Source of the DNA: an uncultured Paracoccaceae bacterium
Lineage (GTDB): Bacteria > Pseudomonadota > Alphaproteobacteria > Rhodobacterales > Rhodobacteraceae
Assembly (NCBI GenBank): GCA_947489445.1
Contig: CANLDN010000001.1
Coordinates: forward strand, 62,001-126,000
Direction of reading: 5' to 3'
Length of the DNA: 64,000 bases
Position numbers and translations under genes: made by a program. Below the pieces are notes generated by a model, which did not search any database, had not been told where the DNA came from, and saw only the letters and a list, made by a program, of their open reading frames with translations. This document shows positions 17,637-26,764 of this stretch, piece by piece. The number at the start of each line of letters is the position of its first letter. The first letter of the stretch is position 1.

Positions 17637-17664
17637 ATGTGGGGTTGGGGGAGAGGGGTTTCAA
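17637..17664 (-). promoter_or_regulatory. RpoH (sigma-32)-type promoter of lon
   Basis: Minus strand: GGTTGAAA as -35, 14 nt, then CCCCACATGT as -10, close to the CTTGAA-N13-17-CCCCATNT heat-shock consensus. It lies 54-81 bp upstream of the lon start codon. Confidence 0.55.
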
Positions 17665-17796
17665 CCAAACATGTACTAATCTTTGGGCGCAGACTGCCCT
17701 TCCCGGACGTCAGCCGCAAGCAGTCAAACATAAAATGATTAATGCTTGTCGACGCGAGGACGGCTTTGTCGCAGATTCTCTTTGCATCATACCACA

Positions 17797-18927
17797 TCAG
17801 AGTGGTTCAATGTCTCCCAACGCACGTTTAGCGTGAAAATCGGTTTCCCAAGCCGCAAACACGCCCTCCGCAATGGCCTCCCGCATCCCTGCCATGATGT
17901 CCTGAAAGTAATGCAGGTTATGCCAAGTCAACAGCATGCCCGAAATCATCTCTTGTGCGCGGAAAACATGATGCAGATAGGCCCGCGAGTAGTTGGAACA
18001 GGCCGGACAGGTACAACCCTCATCCAGCGGGCGCGGATCATCGGCGTGGCGGGCGTTTTTGATATTCACCACTCCGCGTCTGGTAAACACCTGCCCCGTG
18101 CGGCCAGAACGGCTGGGCAAGACGCAGTCCATCATGTCAATGCCGCGCTTGACGGCCCCCACAATATCATCCGGCTTGCCCACACCCATAAGATAGCGGG
18201 GCTTGTCTACGGGTAACTGATCCGGCGCAAAATCCAGAACGCCAAACATGGCGTCTTGCCCTTCGCCCACAGCCAAACCGCCAACCGCATAACCATCAAA
18301 CTCAATGGCCCGCAGCGCTTCGGCACTTTGCCCGCGCAAATCCTCATCCAAACCGCCCTGCTGAATACCAAACAGGGCATGGCCGGGCCGGTCCCCAAAA
18401 GCATCGCGGGATCGCGCAGCCCACCGCATCGACAGTTCCATGCTTTGCGCAATCCGCTTACGATCTGCAGGCAGCGCGGGGCATTCGTCAAAACACATCA
18501 CGATATCGGAGCCGAGCAGCTTCTGGATTTCCATCGACCGTTCCGGTGTCAGGTGATGTTTCGACCCATCGATATGGCTTTTGAAAGTCACCCCTTCCTC
18601 GGTCAGCCTGCGCAGGTCCGACAGGGACATCACCTGAAACCCGCCGCTATCGGTCAAAATTGGTTTGTCCCAATTCATAAACTTGTGCAGGCCGCCAAGG
18701 CGGTCGATCCGCTCCGCCGTTGGGCGCAGCATTAAGTGATAGGTATTGCCCAACAGAATATCGGCACCCGTGGCCGCGACACTTTCGGGCAGCATCGCCT
18801 TGACGGTCGCGGCCGTGCCCACTGGCATGAAGGCAGGGGTGCGAATATCACCACGCGGGGTCTGGATCACCCCGGTGCGGGCTTTGCCATCGGTGGCGTT
18901 CAAAGTGAATTGGAAATGGTCAGTCAT
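17797..18927 (-). CDS. tgt: tRNA-guanine transglycosylase
   Basis: 376 residues, the full family length. The enzyme exchanges guanine 34 for preQ1 in GUN-anticodon tRNAs (Asp, Asn, His, Tyr) during queuosine synthesis. Seen: [14 protein letters not shown], catalytic Asp in [23 protein letters not shown], second catalytic Asp region [13 protein letters not shown], and the zinc site [16 protein letters not shown] plus the downstream His. It stands upstream of nothing obviously related; a conserved small protein gene precedes it by 41 bp on the same strand and may be co-transcribed. Confidence 0.97.
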   Translation of the reverse strand: MTDHFQFTLNATDGKARTGVIQTPRGDIRTPAFMPVGTAATVKAMLPESVAATGADILLGNTYHLMLRPTAERIDRLGGLHKFMNWDKPILTDSGGFQVMSLSDLRRLTEEGVTFKSHIDGSKHHLTPERSMEIQKLLGSDIVMCFDECPALPADRKRIAQSMELSMRWAARSRDAFGDRPGHALFGIQQGGLDEDLRGQSAEALRAIEFDGYAVGGLAVGEGQDAMFGVLDFAPDQLPVDKPRYLMGVGKPDDIVGAVKRGIDMMDCVLPSRSGRTGQVFTRRGVVNIKNARHADDPRPLDEGCTCPACSNYSRAYLHHVFRAQEMISGMLLTWHNLHYFQDIMAGMREAIAEGVFAAWETDFHAKRALGDIEPL

Positions 18928-18968
18928 GGGCGCGTCATCTACGATCCGATGGCAAATGCCAAGACATG

Positions 18969-19286
18969 TCAGCCGGTTTCTTCGGTGTCCCAGTCCGCTT
19001 GGTCAAACCGGGTGATTTCGCGAATACCGGCAAACTTCGTGCCTGCAACAGCCGCACGAACCGCCGCCTCTGCCGCGTCGAAATCGGTGACTTCAAAACC
19101 AAAATTCACCTCGCCCATCCCGATCTCTGCACCCGACCATTCGCCCAGGCCGGCGTCAGCCAGCTTTTCTTCAATATATTCCATCGCCTCATTACGGAAA
19201 TCGAGCGCCGCCATCGCATCGTCAGGACCCGAAATACCGGGAATACTGGCGATATCGTAGTAGATCTCGATGGATTTATAGCTCAT
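18969..19286 (-). CDS. Conserved-looking small acidic protein, unrecognised
   Basis: 105 residues, strongly acidic, predicted alpha-beta fold: [80 protein letters not shown]. No cysteine, signal peptide or membrane segment. The strand-helix-strand-helix order suggests a ferredoxin-like fold. It precedes tgt on the same strand. No function assigned. Confidence 0.65.
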   Translation of the reverse strand: MSYKSIEIYYDIASIPGISGPDDAMAALDFRNEAMEYIEEKLADAGLGEWSGAEIGMGEVNFGFEVTDFDAAEAAVRAAVAGTKFAGIREITRFDQADWDTEETG

Positions 19287-19412
19287 GTCGCGCGCCCTTA
19301 GTTACATGTCGGTCAAAATTGCATGTGCAAAAACGAGACGGCGGGTCTTCCCTGATCCAGCAGATTTTGCGATGACGCACGACATTGCAACACGTCACCG
19401 GAGGGCGGGACC

Positions 19413-20615
19413 ATCCGCTACAACCGCCATTTCCTGACGGCCACCGGCATCGTCGCCGCCCTGATCTTGGCGCAAAGCATGCTGGCCTTCGCCCTGCCCC
19501 TACTGGCGCTCGAAATCAGCGGCACCGGCACTGGGCTGGCCCTGATCAAAGGCGCGGGCTTTATCCCCAACATCCTGTTTGCGATCTTCGTGGGTGTCAT
19601 CAATGACCGGATGCGCAAGGCGACCGGGTTCCGGCTCTATACGCTGCTGCTTGCTGCCTGTTGTGCCATCCTTTGGGCGATGATGCTGGCGGACCGGATC
19701 AACATCACCAGCCTCGCGCTTTTCGTGATTTTCCTGAACGCTGTCGGTTATGCATTGGGGAACCTGCAATTCACTCTGCTCCGGCTCACCGTGGCGGAAG
19801 ACCGGCTAAGCGACGCAACCGCCCTGAGCAGTGCGGTCAATGCGACCATCACAACCGTCGGTCCGGCGATTGGTGGTTTTGCCCTGCTGACATTGGGCAG
19901 CACAGGGCTGGTTGGTCTTGTCACACTCATTCTACTCGCCAATGCGGTTGCCGCCTTCACCGTCAACCCCGACGAAACACTCCCACCAGCGGCCCCGTTC
20001 TGGCCATCCTTACGCGAAGGCTTTCATGTCTTCGCGCAAAACCGCGAGCTGGTGATGATGACAATCGCCGTCGTGCTGACCAACGCAGCGACCGGGGCCT
20101 TTATCGTTGGCCTTCTGCTGAAACTGAAAACCGAACTCCTGGCCAATGATTTCCAGATCGGGCTGGTGCTCGCCGTTGCCGGGGCAGGCTCGGTTCTGGC
20201 CGCCAGCGCTGCGCCCCGGATCAGACGGCATCTGGGCTGTCGCATGGCCTTCTTCTGGCCGATCTGGATACTCGCCGCGATCTACCTTGCTGCCGCAGTG
20301 ACCCCCACCCTGACCCTGATGTTCGTCATCGGCTTTGCGCAAGGTGCCGTCACCCTGTTCTATGACATCGGCATCTGGTCTTACCGGCAGGAAAGCACGG
20401 AAGCCGTGCATATGGGGCGGGTTGCCGGGATCACCGGGGCGATCTTCAAACTGCTGATGCCACCAGTGATCTTCCTCGCGGGCTGGCTCGCCGATGCAGA
20501 GGCGATCACGACCGTCTTCCTTATGGCCGCCGCAATCAATATCGCGGCCGCCCTCTTTCTCAGCTATGTCGCCAGTTGGGGTTGGCCACGCCGGGCAATC
20601 CTTACCAAAGTGTGA
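19413..20615 (+). CDS. MFS transporter, apparently starting at ATC
   Basis: About 400 residues, 12 predicted membrane segments. The MFS loop 2-3 signature appears as NDRMRKATGFRLY after helix 2. The first canonical start codon in frame is TTG at 19467 (LAQSMLAF), but that would cut helix 1. In-frame reading continues upstream as IRYNRHFLTATGIVAALILA, and GGAGG ends 8 nt before the ATC at 19413, so I place the start there. A TTG start at 19467 giving 382 residues is the conservative alternative. Substrate unknown; the enterobactin-exporter-like subgroup of MFS is a possible match. Single-gene unit, followed by the CCGAC repeat array. Confidence 0.75.
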   Translation: MRYNRHFLTATGIVAALILAQSMLAFALPLLALEISGTGTGLALIKGAGFIPNILFAIFVGVINDRMRKATGFRLYTLLLAACCAILWAMMLADRINITSLALFVIFLNAVGYALGNLQFTLLRLTVAEDRLSDATALSSAVNATITTVGPAIGGFALLTLGSTGLVGLVTLILLANAVAAFTVNPDETLPPAAPFWPSLREGFHVFAQNRELVMMTIAVVLTNAATGAFIVGLLLKLKTELLANDFQIGLVLAVAGAGSVLAASAAPRIRRHLGCRMAFFWPIWILAAIYLAAAVTPTLTLMFVIGFAQGAVTLFYDIGIWSYRQESTEAVHMGRVAGITGAIFKLLMPPVIFLAGWLADAEAITTVFLMAAAINIAAALFLSYVASWGWPRRAILTKV

Positions 20616-20634
20616 TCATAACCGCGCGGTGGGG

Positions 20635-20673
20635 TCCGACGTTTTGCCGACAACTTGCCGACGTAACGCCGAC
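20635..20673. repeat. Four CCGAC motifs at exact 11-bp spacing
   Basis: CCGAC begins at 20636, 20647, 20658 and 20669, each 11 bp apart, with preceding T/G and variable 5-bp fillers. It lies 86-124 bp upstream of the DUF59 gene and just after the MFS stop. Helical phasing suggests an operator for a protein that binds along one face of DNA. Confidence 0.6.
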
Positions 20674-20758
20674 CGCCCCGTTCTGCGACATTGGCGGCCC
20701 TTTACGGCCCCGTTTCTAAACCCTATATGTTTGCTCAGGAATAACGGAAACGGACGCC

Positions 20759-21121
20759 ATGCCCGATACCAATGCACAGCTCGAAGGCGCACCGATGATC
20801 GCGCCCTCTACAACCGATCACCCGCTTTACGAGGATATCGTGCAGGCTTGCCGGTCCGTCTATGATCCTGAAATACCGGTCAATATCTATGACCTTGGAT
20901 TGATCTACACCATTGACATTAAAGAAGATAATGCAGTGAACGTGATCATGACCCTGACGGCCCCCGGCTGCCCCGTGGCAGGTGAGATGCCGGGCTGGGT
21001 TGCAGACGCGATTGAGCCACTTCCGGGCGTAAAACATGTCGATGTCGAAATGACATTTGAGCCGCAATGGGGTATGGACATGATGTCCGACGAGGCGCGT
21101 CTCGAACTTGGCTTTATGTAA
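20759..21121 (+). CDS. DUF59/MIP18 family Fe-S assembly protein (SufT/PaaD-like)
   Basis: 120 residues. The DUF59 core is complete: LYEDIVQACRSVYDPEIPVN, IYDLGLIYTIDIKEDNAVNV, MTLTAPGCPVAGEMPGWVAD, with the conserved DPE and the single Cys in TAPGCP. Members of this group (SufT, PaaD) help in Fe-S cluster maturation. A SufA-type carrier is encoded 1.4 kb downstream on the same strand, which fits. Preceded by an 11-bp-phased CCGAC array. Good family confidence; exact target proteins unknown. Confidence 0.85.
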   Translation: MPDTNAQLEGAPMIAPSTTDHPLYEDIVQACRSVYDPEIPVNIYDLGLIYTIDIKEDNAVNVIMTLTAPGCPVAGEMPGWVADAIEPLPGVKHVDVEMTFEPQWGMDMMSDEARLELGFM

Positions 21122-21133
21122 GTCTTTGAAGTT

Positions 21134-21165
21134 TCGTCATTAATCCGTAAAGAATTCGTTACATT
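21134..21165 (+). promoter_or_regulatory. Possible PhoB-type box upstream of the GDPD gene
   Basis: Weak 11-bp periodic half-sites CGTCATTAAT / CCGTAAAGAA / TCGTTACATT start near 21135, 21146 and 21157, resembling the CTGTCAT-N4-CTGTCAT Pho box. Phosphate control of a periplasmic glycerophosphodiesterase would make sense, but the match is poor. Confidence 0.3.
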
Positions 21166-21209
21166 TCCGCGTCAGATCGGTTCCGTTAAGCCATATGGAG
21201 CGACCTACG

Positions 21210-22421
21210 ATGCGTGTTTTCTTGAGCCTTTCTTTGACACTTGCAAGCGGCGCGGCCCTCGCCGATGGGCATGCCAATACAGGTTTGACCTACGGACCCC
21301 GGCCCGCCTATCTGATCAGCCAGATGGACGACAGCCCCTTGAAAACAAAGCTGCAATCCTGCATGGGCCAAACGCCCACCCGCTCTGATTTCTCGATCGG
21401 GCATCGCGGTGCGCCATTGATGTTCCCCGAACACACGGTCGAATCCAATGTGGCCGCCGCACAAATGGGCGCAGGTATCCTAGAATGCGATGTGACCTTC
21501 ACCGCCGATCATGAACTGGTCTGCCGCCACGCCCAAAACGACCTGCACACCACCACCAACATCGTTGTGAGCGACCTTGCAAACAAATGCACAACCCCCT
21601 TCACAGCCGTCTCCGGCGACAAGCCCGCCAGTGCGGAATGCCGGACATCGGACTTGACGTTAACTGAATTTCAAACCCTGGCGCCAAAGATGGATGCGGC
21701 AAACAGCAGCGCAACCACAGCAGAGGAATATCTGGGCGGCACAGCCAACTGGCGCACCGATCTTTACGTTAACAACGCCACGCTGATGACCCATGCAGAA
21801 TCCATCGAAATCTTCCGTGATCTCGGGACCAAATTCACGCCAGAATTGAAATCACCCGCGGTCGATATGCCCTTCAACGGGTTCAGCCAACAGGACTACG
21901 CACAGAAACTGGTGGATGAATACAAAGCCGCAGGCGTGCCTGCATCCGATGTCTGGCTGCAATCCTTCGACCTTGACGATGTGCTCTACTGGATTGAAAA
22001 CGAACCAGAATTTGGTGCGCAGGCCGTCTACTTGATGGATGAATACAACATCGAAGGCTACTCACCGCAGGACCCAGCCACCTGGCCCAACACCATGGAA
22101 GAGCTCAAGGGCATGGGCATCAATTTCATCGCGCCCCCTTTGTGGATGCTCATGACAACCCAAGATGGTGAAATCGTCCCCTCCGCTCTGGCCAGTGCAG
22201 CCAAGGACGCTGATTTGGAGATTATCACCTGGACCCTCGAACGCTCCGGCCCCTTGGCGAACGGCGGCGGCTGGTACTACCAAACCGTCACCGACACCAT
22301 CGACACCGACGGCGATTATTTCGAGGTGCTTGATGTGTTGGCACAGGACGTGGGCGTGGTCGGCGTTTTCTCTGACTGGCCTGCAACAACCACCTATTAT
22401 GCGAACTGCATGGGGCTATAG
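21210..22421 (+). CDS. Periplasmic glycerophosphodiester phosphodiesterase
   Basis: 403 residues from the ATG at 21210, chosen because GGAG lies 9 nt upstream and the protein then begins with a signal peptide ([20 protein letters not shown]). GDPD motifs: [20 protein letters not shown] (catalytic His, HRG...PEHT), [20 protein letters not shown] (metal Glu/Asp and second catalytic His), FTPELKSP and the TWTLER strand. It hydrolyses glycerophosphodiesters to glycerol 3-phosphate and an alcohol, supplying phosphate and glycerol. A weak Pho-type box is upstream. Confidence 0.9.
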   Translation: MRVFLSLSLTLASGAALADGHANTGLTYGPRPAYLISQMDDSPLKTKLQSCMGQTPTRSDFSIGHRGAPLMFPEHTVESNVAAAQMGAGILECDVTFTADHELVCRHAQNDLHTTTNIVVSDLANKCTTPFTAVSGDKPASAECRTSDLTLTEFQTLAPKMDAANSSATTAEEYLGGTANWRTDLYVNNATLMTHAESIEIFRDLGTKFTPELKSPAVDMPFNGFSQQDYAQKLVDEYKAAGVPASDVWLQSFDLDDVLYWIENEPEFGAQAVYLMDEYNIEGYSPQDPATWPNTMEELKGMGINFIAPPLWMLMTTQDGEIVPSALASAAKDADLEIITWTLERSGPLANGGGWYYQTVTDTIDTDGDYFEVLDVLAQDVGVVGVFSDWPATTTYYANCMGL

Positions 22422-22492
22422 GTCACATCTTTGGGCGGTCACTTGTTTGACCGCCTGTCCTGCCCTACTTTGGTATCCAAAGGAGATTTCAC

Positions 22493-22855
22493 ATGTTCGG
22501 CATCCCCGGCAAGCAGGCCGTTAACATCACTGACAAGGCAGCAGCACAGATCGCAAAACTAATGGCCAAGGACGGGCATCAGGGCTTGCGCATCGGCGTC
22601 AAGAAAGGCGGTTGCGCGGGCATGGAATACACCATGGACTACGTGACCGAAGTCGATCCGCTTGATGAAGTCGTCGAACTGAACGGGGCACGGGTGATGA
22701 TTGCGCCCATGGCACAGATGTTCCTCTTCGGCACTGAGATCGATTATGAAACATCTCTGCTCGAATCAGGGTTCAAATTCCGCAACCCAAATGTTGTTGA
22801 CGCGTGTGGTTGCGGTGAATCGATTAAATTCGACGAAAATCTCTCTGCAAGCTGA
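22493..22855 (+). CDS. sufA: HesB/IscA (SufA-type) iron-sulfur carrier
   Basis: 120 residues. A-type carrier signature with the three cysteines: GGCAGMEY, then DACGCGES near the C-terminus. The N-terminal VNITDKAAAQIAKLMAKDGH is typical. It accepts and transfers 2Fe-2S/4Fe-4S clusters. AAGGAG precedes the start. Its TGA overlaps the ATG of the TfoX-domain gene by one base, so the two are probably translated together. The gene name is by similarity; iscA/erpA naming cannot be excluded. Confidence 0.87.
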   Translation: MFGIPGKQAVNITDKAAAQIAKLMAKDGHQGLRIGVKKGGCAGMEYTMDYVTEVDPLDEVVELNGARVMIAPMAQMFLFGTEIDYETSLLESGFKFRNPNVVDACGCGESIKFDENLSAS

Positions 22856-23151
22856 TGGGCGTCGCGGACGCCGATATTGCCTTCGCGACCGACCTGTTTT
22901 CTGACCTTGGTCAATTGACCAAACGCAAGATGTTTGGCGGCATGTGCCTTTATCACCAAGGCATCGTCTTTGCCCTTCTCAGCAGCGAGGGGCGCCTTTA
23001 CCTCAAGGTCAAAGGTGCTCTTGCGCGCGAATTGCAGGATGCAGGCAGTGACCAATTCCATAACATGCCCTACTGGTCTGTCCCCGATCAGGCCCTTGAC
23101 GACGCAGAGGAGGCCTGCACACTAGCGCGACGTACACTCGCCACGCTTTAG
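22855..23151 (+). CDS. TfoX N-terminal domain protein
   Basis: 98 residues. TfoX_N pattern: ATDLFSDLGQLTKRKMFGGM, CLYHQGIVFALLSSEGRLYL, KVKGALARELQDAGSDQF, MPYWSVPDQALDD. In gammaproteobacteria TfoX/Sxy regulates competence; here only the N-terminal domain is present, a common stand-alone protein of unproven role in alphaproteobacteria. Overlaps sufA by one base and precedes tpiA by 12 bp, so a three-gene transcript is likely. Confidence 0.85.
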   Translation: MGVADADIAFATDLFSDLGQLTKRKMFGGMCLYHQGIVFALLSSEGRLYLKVKGALARELQDAGSDQFHNMPYWSVPDQALDDAEEACTLARRTLATL

Positions 23152-23163
23152 TAAGGACCTGAC

Positions 23164-23895
23164 ATGCCTCGTAAACTTGCCGCCGGAAATTGGAAAATGA
23201 ACGGGCAGCGCGCCAATCTGGTCGAACTCCAGAAATTGGAAGACAAGCATGGCGATGCAGGTGTCGACATACTGATCTGTCCGCCAGCCACGTTGATCAG
23301 CGGCTGCGAAGACACCCCTTTCGACATTGGCGGACAGGACTGCCACGTAAATCAATCGGGCGCCCATACCGGAGATGTCAGCGCAGATATGCTGGCCGAT
23401 GCAGGTGCCAGCTATGTACTGACCGGCCATTCTGAACGGCGCACTGATCACGGCGAAACAGACGCCATTGTCGCCGCCAAATCACAGGCCGCATATGATG
23501 CCGGGCTCATTGCTGTCATCTGCATCGGCGAAACGCTCGCCGAACGCGAAGGCGGCACCACCCTTTCCGTCATCGACACACAGCTCGCGGGTTCCATCCC
23601 CGCAGCAGCCACCGCTGAAAACACCGTCATCGCCTACGAACCGGTTTGGGCGATCGGCACCGGCAAAGTTCCCACATTGGATCAAATCGGCGAGGTCCAC
23701 GCCCATATCCGCAAGCAATTGGCGGATCGTTTTGATGATGCTGATGAAATGCGCATCCTCTATGGCGGTTCTGTCAAAGGCAGCAATGCCGCCGACATTT
23801 TTGGCGTCCCGCATGTAGATGGCGCACTTGTCGGGGGCGCCAGCCTGAAAGCGGATGATTTCTCACCCATCATCAGCGCATTGGAACAGGCTTAG
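23164..23895 (+). CDS. tpiA: Triosephosphate isomerase
   Basis: 243 residues. TIM-barrel glycolytic enzyme interconverting DHAP and GAP. Catalytic residues visible: Lys in AAGNWKMNG, His in TGHSERR, Glu in [12 protein letters not shown]; phosphate loop [11 protein letters not shown] and [15 protein letters not shown] lies before the ATG. Third gene of the sufA-tfoX-tpiA group. Confidence 0.97.
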   Translation: MPRKLAAGNWKMNGQRANLVELQKLEDKHGDAGVDILICPPATLISGCEDTPFDIGGQDCHVNQSGAHTGDVSADMLADAGASYVLTGHSERRTDHGETDAIVAAKSQAAYDAGLIAVICIGETLAEREGGTTLSVIDTQLAGSIPAAATAENTVIAYEPVWAIGTGKVPTLDQIGEVHAHIRKQLADRFDDADEMRILYGGSVKGSNAADIFGVPHVDGALVGGASLKADDFSPIISALEQA

Positions 23896-23971
23896 GGCCG
23901 CACCACCCTCAAAAAAAAAGACATATTCTTTTCACGCCAAAATTTGCCACAAAACCTTTGGGGATAGTTTT

Positions 23972-24406
23972 ATGAAGTTACTTTTGGCCTGCTTGTCACC
24001 ACTTTTGTTGCTTGGGTGTGACACCGCACAAAGTGAACTCGTCACGCAAAATATGACAATCGATATCACCAGCGAGAATGCCGGAATGTTCAAAAGTGAT
24101 GAGAGCAAGATCAACTTTATGGTGCTGGAAGGCTTCGCACCTCACTCAACAGGCGCAGATATCGCGTATTTTACATTTAACAACCAACGCTTTGTCGCAA
24201 ACGGCAATAATGGTGTTGATATCATATCGCGGTCTTTCCCCTTGCAAGAACGTATCGATCTTGCGCAACGGGCCGTGGAAATTCATCCAGGCTGTGCGTG
24301 GCTTGGATTTGATCCTGCATATCATGACATACATTCCAGTGAGTTTCTCAGCTCTGGGATGACAAGCGATGTTGATCGCATTCTATTCGCCCAGGTGCGG
24401 TGCTGA
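23972..24406 (+). CDS. Putative lipoprotein
   Basis: 144 residues from the ATG at 23972 (MKLLLACLSPLLLLGCDTAQ): a textbook lipobox LLGC with Cys at residue 16. The mature part is mixed (MTIDITSENAGMFKSDESKI, ADIAYFTFNNQRF, FPLQERIDLAQRAVEIHPGC) with a second and third Cys near the end. More A+T-rich than its neighbours. No domain recognised. A longer reading from upstream would lose the signal peptide at the N-terminus. Followed by a strong terminator. Confidence 0.6.
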   Translation: MKLLLACLSPLLLLGCDTAQSELVTQNMTIDITSENAGMFKSDESKINFMVLEGFAPHSTGADIAYFTFNNQRFVANGNNGVDIISRSFPLQERIDLAQRAVEIHPGCAWLGFDPAYHDIHSSEFLSSGMTSDVDRILFAQVRC

Positions 24407-24443
24407 CGCCTACCGCAAAGGCATCCCACCTCGAAACAATAAA

Positions 24444-24476
24444 GACGACGCAGGATAAGCTGCGTCGTCTCTTCCT
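24444..24476 (+). terminator. Bidirectional Rho-independent terminator
   Basis: 10-bp stem gacgacgcag / ctgcgtcgtc, 6-nt loop gataag, followed by TCTTCCTTT on the plus strand and TTTATTG on the minus. It separates the lipoprotein gene from dctM, which ends 70 bp away on the other strand. Confidence 0.75.
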
Positions 24477-24509
24477 TTCAAAGCCGGGCGTATCCATTCC
24501 CGACCCCGC

Positions 24510-24531
24510 CTCAAATTTCTAGAAATTTGAG
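24510..24531. repeat. TTTCTAGAAA-centred perfect palindrome, copy 1
   Basis: 22-bp perfect palindrome with the core TCAAATTTCTAGAAATTTGA. The same 20-bp core occurs at 54514-54533. Here it lies just after the dctM stop. Confidence 0.75.
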
Positions 24532-24542
24532 TTTGAGCACCG

Positions 24543-26015
24543 CTACCTGATCACAATTTCCGGTCCCATAAAGTAGGTGGGCAGGAATATTGATATGGCC
24601 GGAATATACGTCACCATAATCAAGAAGATAAACAGCACACCCAGGAACGGCAGCGCGGCCCGAACAACCGCCATCATCGGCATGCCCGCCACGCCAGAGG
24701 TGACAAACAGGTTCAGCCCCACCGGCGGTGTAATCATCCCGATCTCCATATTCACGACCATGATGATGCCCAGATGAATCGGATCAATGCCCAGCTCAAT
24801 CGCAATGGGAAACACCAGCGGGGCAACGATCACGATCAACCCCGACGGCTCCATGAACTGCCCACCGATCAGCAGGATCACGTTGACCATAATCAGGAAC
24901 GTGACAGGCCCTAACCCAGCATCCAGCAAAGCGCCCGCAATATGTTGTGGGATCTGCTCATCGGTCAGCACATGTTTCAGCAACAACGCATTGGCTATGA
25001 TGAACATCAGTGTGATGGTCAGCTTGCCGCCCTCAAACAACGTCTCGCGCGTGTCTTTGTGAAAGAATGCGGTCACCAGCGCCCACGGCTTTTGCAACAG
25101 GCTCGATTTCTGCGGAACCACTGCCGCCGACAGGCTTTTGCCCAATGACAAGGTACCTTCAGCATCACGCGCGGCAAGCGGGCCCATATCGCGGTAGATA
25201 AAGGTCGCAACCACAAAGGCATAGACCGCCGCGACCGCTGCCGCCTCTGTCGGGGTAAATGCCCCGCCTTTCCAGTAGATCAGGCTCAACCCTTCTTCGA
25301 ACCGGATCCATGGGTGGCCGTAAATCCCGCCCATGATAATTAGGATCAGCATCAGGCCCCAAAGGGCGTCGCGGAAACTGTCCCAAATCTCGCCCCAACC
25401 GCGCCATTCACCGCGTGGCATATTCTTGATGCGCGCGATCACATAGATCGTGATCATCAGCATGCCGCCTGCCATCAGGCCCGGAATGACGCCAGCCAGA
25501 AACATCCGGCCCACAGATACATCCGTGGCCGACGCATAAACCACCATCACAATCGATGGGGGGATGAGAATGCCCAACGTACCGGCGTTACAGATCACGC
25601 CAGCCGCGAAATCCTTGGAATAACCAACCTGCGTCATCGCCGCGATCACAATCGATCCGATAGCGACAACTGTGGCAGGTGACGACCCTGACAATGCGGC
25701 AAACATCATGCAGGCAAACACACCCGCAATCGCCAATCCACCCTGCAAATGGCCGACACAGGCAATGGCAAAGCGAATGATCCGCTTGGCCACCCCGCCC
25801 GTGGACATGAAAGATGAGGCAAGCACGAAGAACGGGATCGCCAGCAGTGTATAGTGGCCCGCCATCGCCAGATAAAGCGACTGCGCCACGGCAGCCAATG
25901 ATGTATCCGAAAACGCCAATTGGAATATGATGGAGCTGACGCCAAGCGCCACAGCGATCGGCACACCGATCAGCAGCAAGCCAATGATCATCAGGAAAAG
26001 AAATGCGACTTCCAT
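24543..26015 (-). CDS. dctM: TRAP transporter large permease
   Basis: 490 residues, about 12-13 membrane segments: the DctM family, 12TM ion-coupled subunit. Signatures: LLIGVPIAVALGVSSIIFQL, FFVLASSFMSTGGVAKRIIR, AALSGSSPATVVAIGSIVI, GTLGILIPPSIVMVVYA, EIGMITPPVGLNLFV. A long cytoplasmic insert (about residues 235-310, WKGGAFTPTEAAAVAAVYAF to DTRETLFEG) makes it longer than the ~427-residue prototype. It follows dctQ by 4 bp and ends the dctPQM operon. Confidence 0.95.
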   Translation of the reverse strand: MEVAFLFLMIIGLLLIGVPIAVALGVSSIIFQLAFSDTSLAAVAQSLYLAMAGHYTLLAIPFFVLASSFMSTGGVAKRIIRFAIACVGHLQGGLAIAGVFACMMFAALSGSSPATVVAIGSIVIAAMTQVGYSKDFAAGVICNAGTLGILIPPSIVMVVYASATDVSVGRMFLAGVIPGLMAGGMLMITIYVIARIKNMPRGEWRGWGEIWDSFRDALWGLMLILIIMGGIYGHPWIRFEEGLSLIYWKGGAFTPTEAAAVAAVYAFVVATFIYRDMGPLAARDAEGTLSLGKSLSAAVVPQKSSLLQKPWALVTAFFHKDTRETLFEGGKLTITLMFIIANALLLKHVLTDEQIPQHIAGALLDAGLGPVTFLIMVNVILLIGGQFMEPSGLIVIVAPLVFPIAIELGIDPIHLGIIMVVNMEIGMITPPVGLNLFVTSGVAGMPMMAVVRAALPFLGVLFIFLIMVTYIPAISIFLPTYFMGPEIVIR

Positions 26016-26019
26016 GGCC

Positions 26020-26703
26020 TCAAGCCTCCTTGTTCAGCTTGGCGGCTTCTTCGACCGCTTCTTCGGCTTCATGGCTGACGATCAGGCTCTCTGCCTCGTC
26101 CGTCCAGACGCGCCAAACGGCCTGACAAACACGAAACAGGATCAACACGGCGGCAATCGGCAGAATTGTATAGGGAACCATCCGGGGCAGCTTGGAATAA
26201 CGCTCGCCGTAATTGATCCAGTCTTCCAAAAACCGGAGCCATTCAGGCATCGGGATTTGATCCGTTTCAAAGAAACTGCGGCCACGGGCGTCAAAATCAA
26301 AACCCGTCGGAAACCAAGTACCGGTGGTTGGGGGCAGATCGGCAAACGGCGCCCATTGGTCCCACGCCCCTTTGACCAGCATCAAAGCATAAAAGATTGT
26401 GACTGCACCGGCGATCAGGGCCACCACCTTGCGTGGACCCACTGGCAGCAGATTGGTAATTGCATCTACACCCAGATGGGCGGTTACCTTGAAGCCATAG
26501 GCGATGCCAAACAAAACCAGCCAGGCAAATAGGACAAGCACGACCTCAAGGCTCCAGATGATCGAGCTGTTGAAACCGTATCGCAGCACAACATTTGCAA
26601 ATGTCAGCATGGTCATGAGACCAAGCAGCACCGCAATCGCGTTTTCCTCAAATCCGTGTACGGCACGACCGACCGGCCCTTTGGGCGCATATTTGCTGCT
26701 CAT
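26020..26703 (-). CDS. dctQ: TRAP transporter small permease
   Basis: 227 residues from the ATG at 26703, chosen because GGGGAGGGG lies just upstream and there is none before 26820. DctQ family, 4TM: ENAIAVLLGLMTMLTFANVV, WSLEVVLVLFAWLVLFGIAY, KVVALIAGAVTIFYALMLVK, MVPYTILPIAAVLILFRV. The family motif around GVDAITNLLP is intact. A ~60-residue periplasmic insert between TM3 and TM4 (WDQWAPFADLPPTTGTWFPT) is unusual but seen in C4-dicarboxylate TRAP systems. Confidence 0.92.
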   Translation of the reverse strand: MSSKYAPKGPVGRAVHGFEENAIAVLLGLMTMLTFANVVLRYGFNSSIIWSLEVVLVLFAWLVLFGIAYGFKVTAHLGVDAITNLLPVGPRKVVALIAGAVTIFYALMLVKGAWDQWAPFADLPPTTGTWFPTGFDFDARGRSFFETDQIPMPEWLRFLEDWINYGERYSKLPRMVPYTILPIAAVLILFRVCQAVWRVWTDEAESLIVSHEAEEAVEEAAKLNKEA

Positions 26704-26726
26704 TGTCCCCTCCCCGGGATGGCAGA

Positions 26727-26755
26727 AAGGCGGCCCGGGTGTACCGAACCGCCTT
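26727..26755 (-). terminator. Intercistronic hairpin between dctP and dctQ
   Basis: Minus-strand stem aaggcggttcgg / ccgggccgcctt, 12 bp with two G-U pairs, 5-nt loop, followed by TCTGCC. Likely a partial terminator or RNA-stabilising hairpin that lets dctP be made in excess over dctQM. Confidence 0.6.
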
Positions 26756-26764
26756 CGAAACGAC

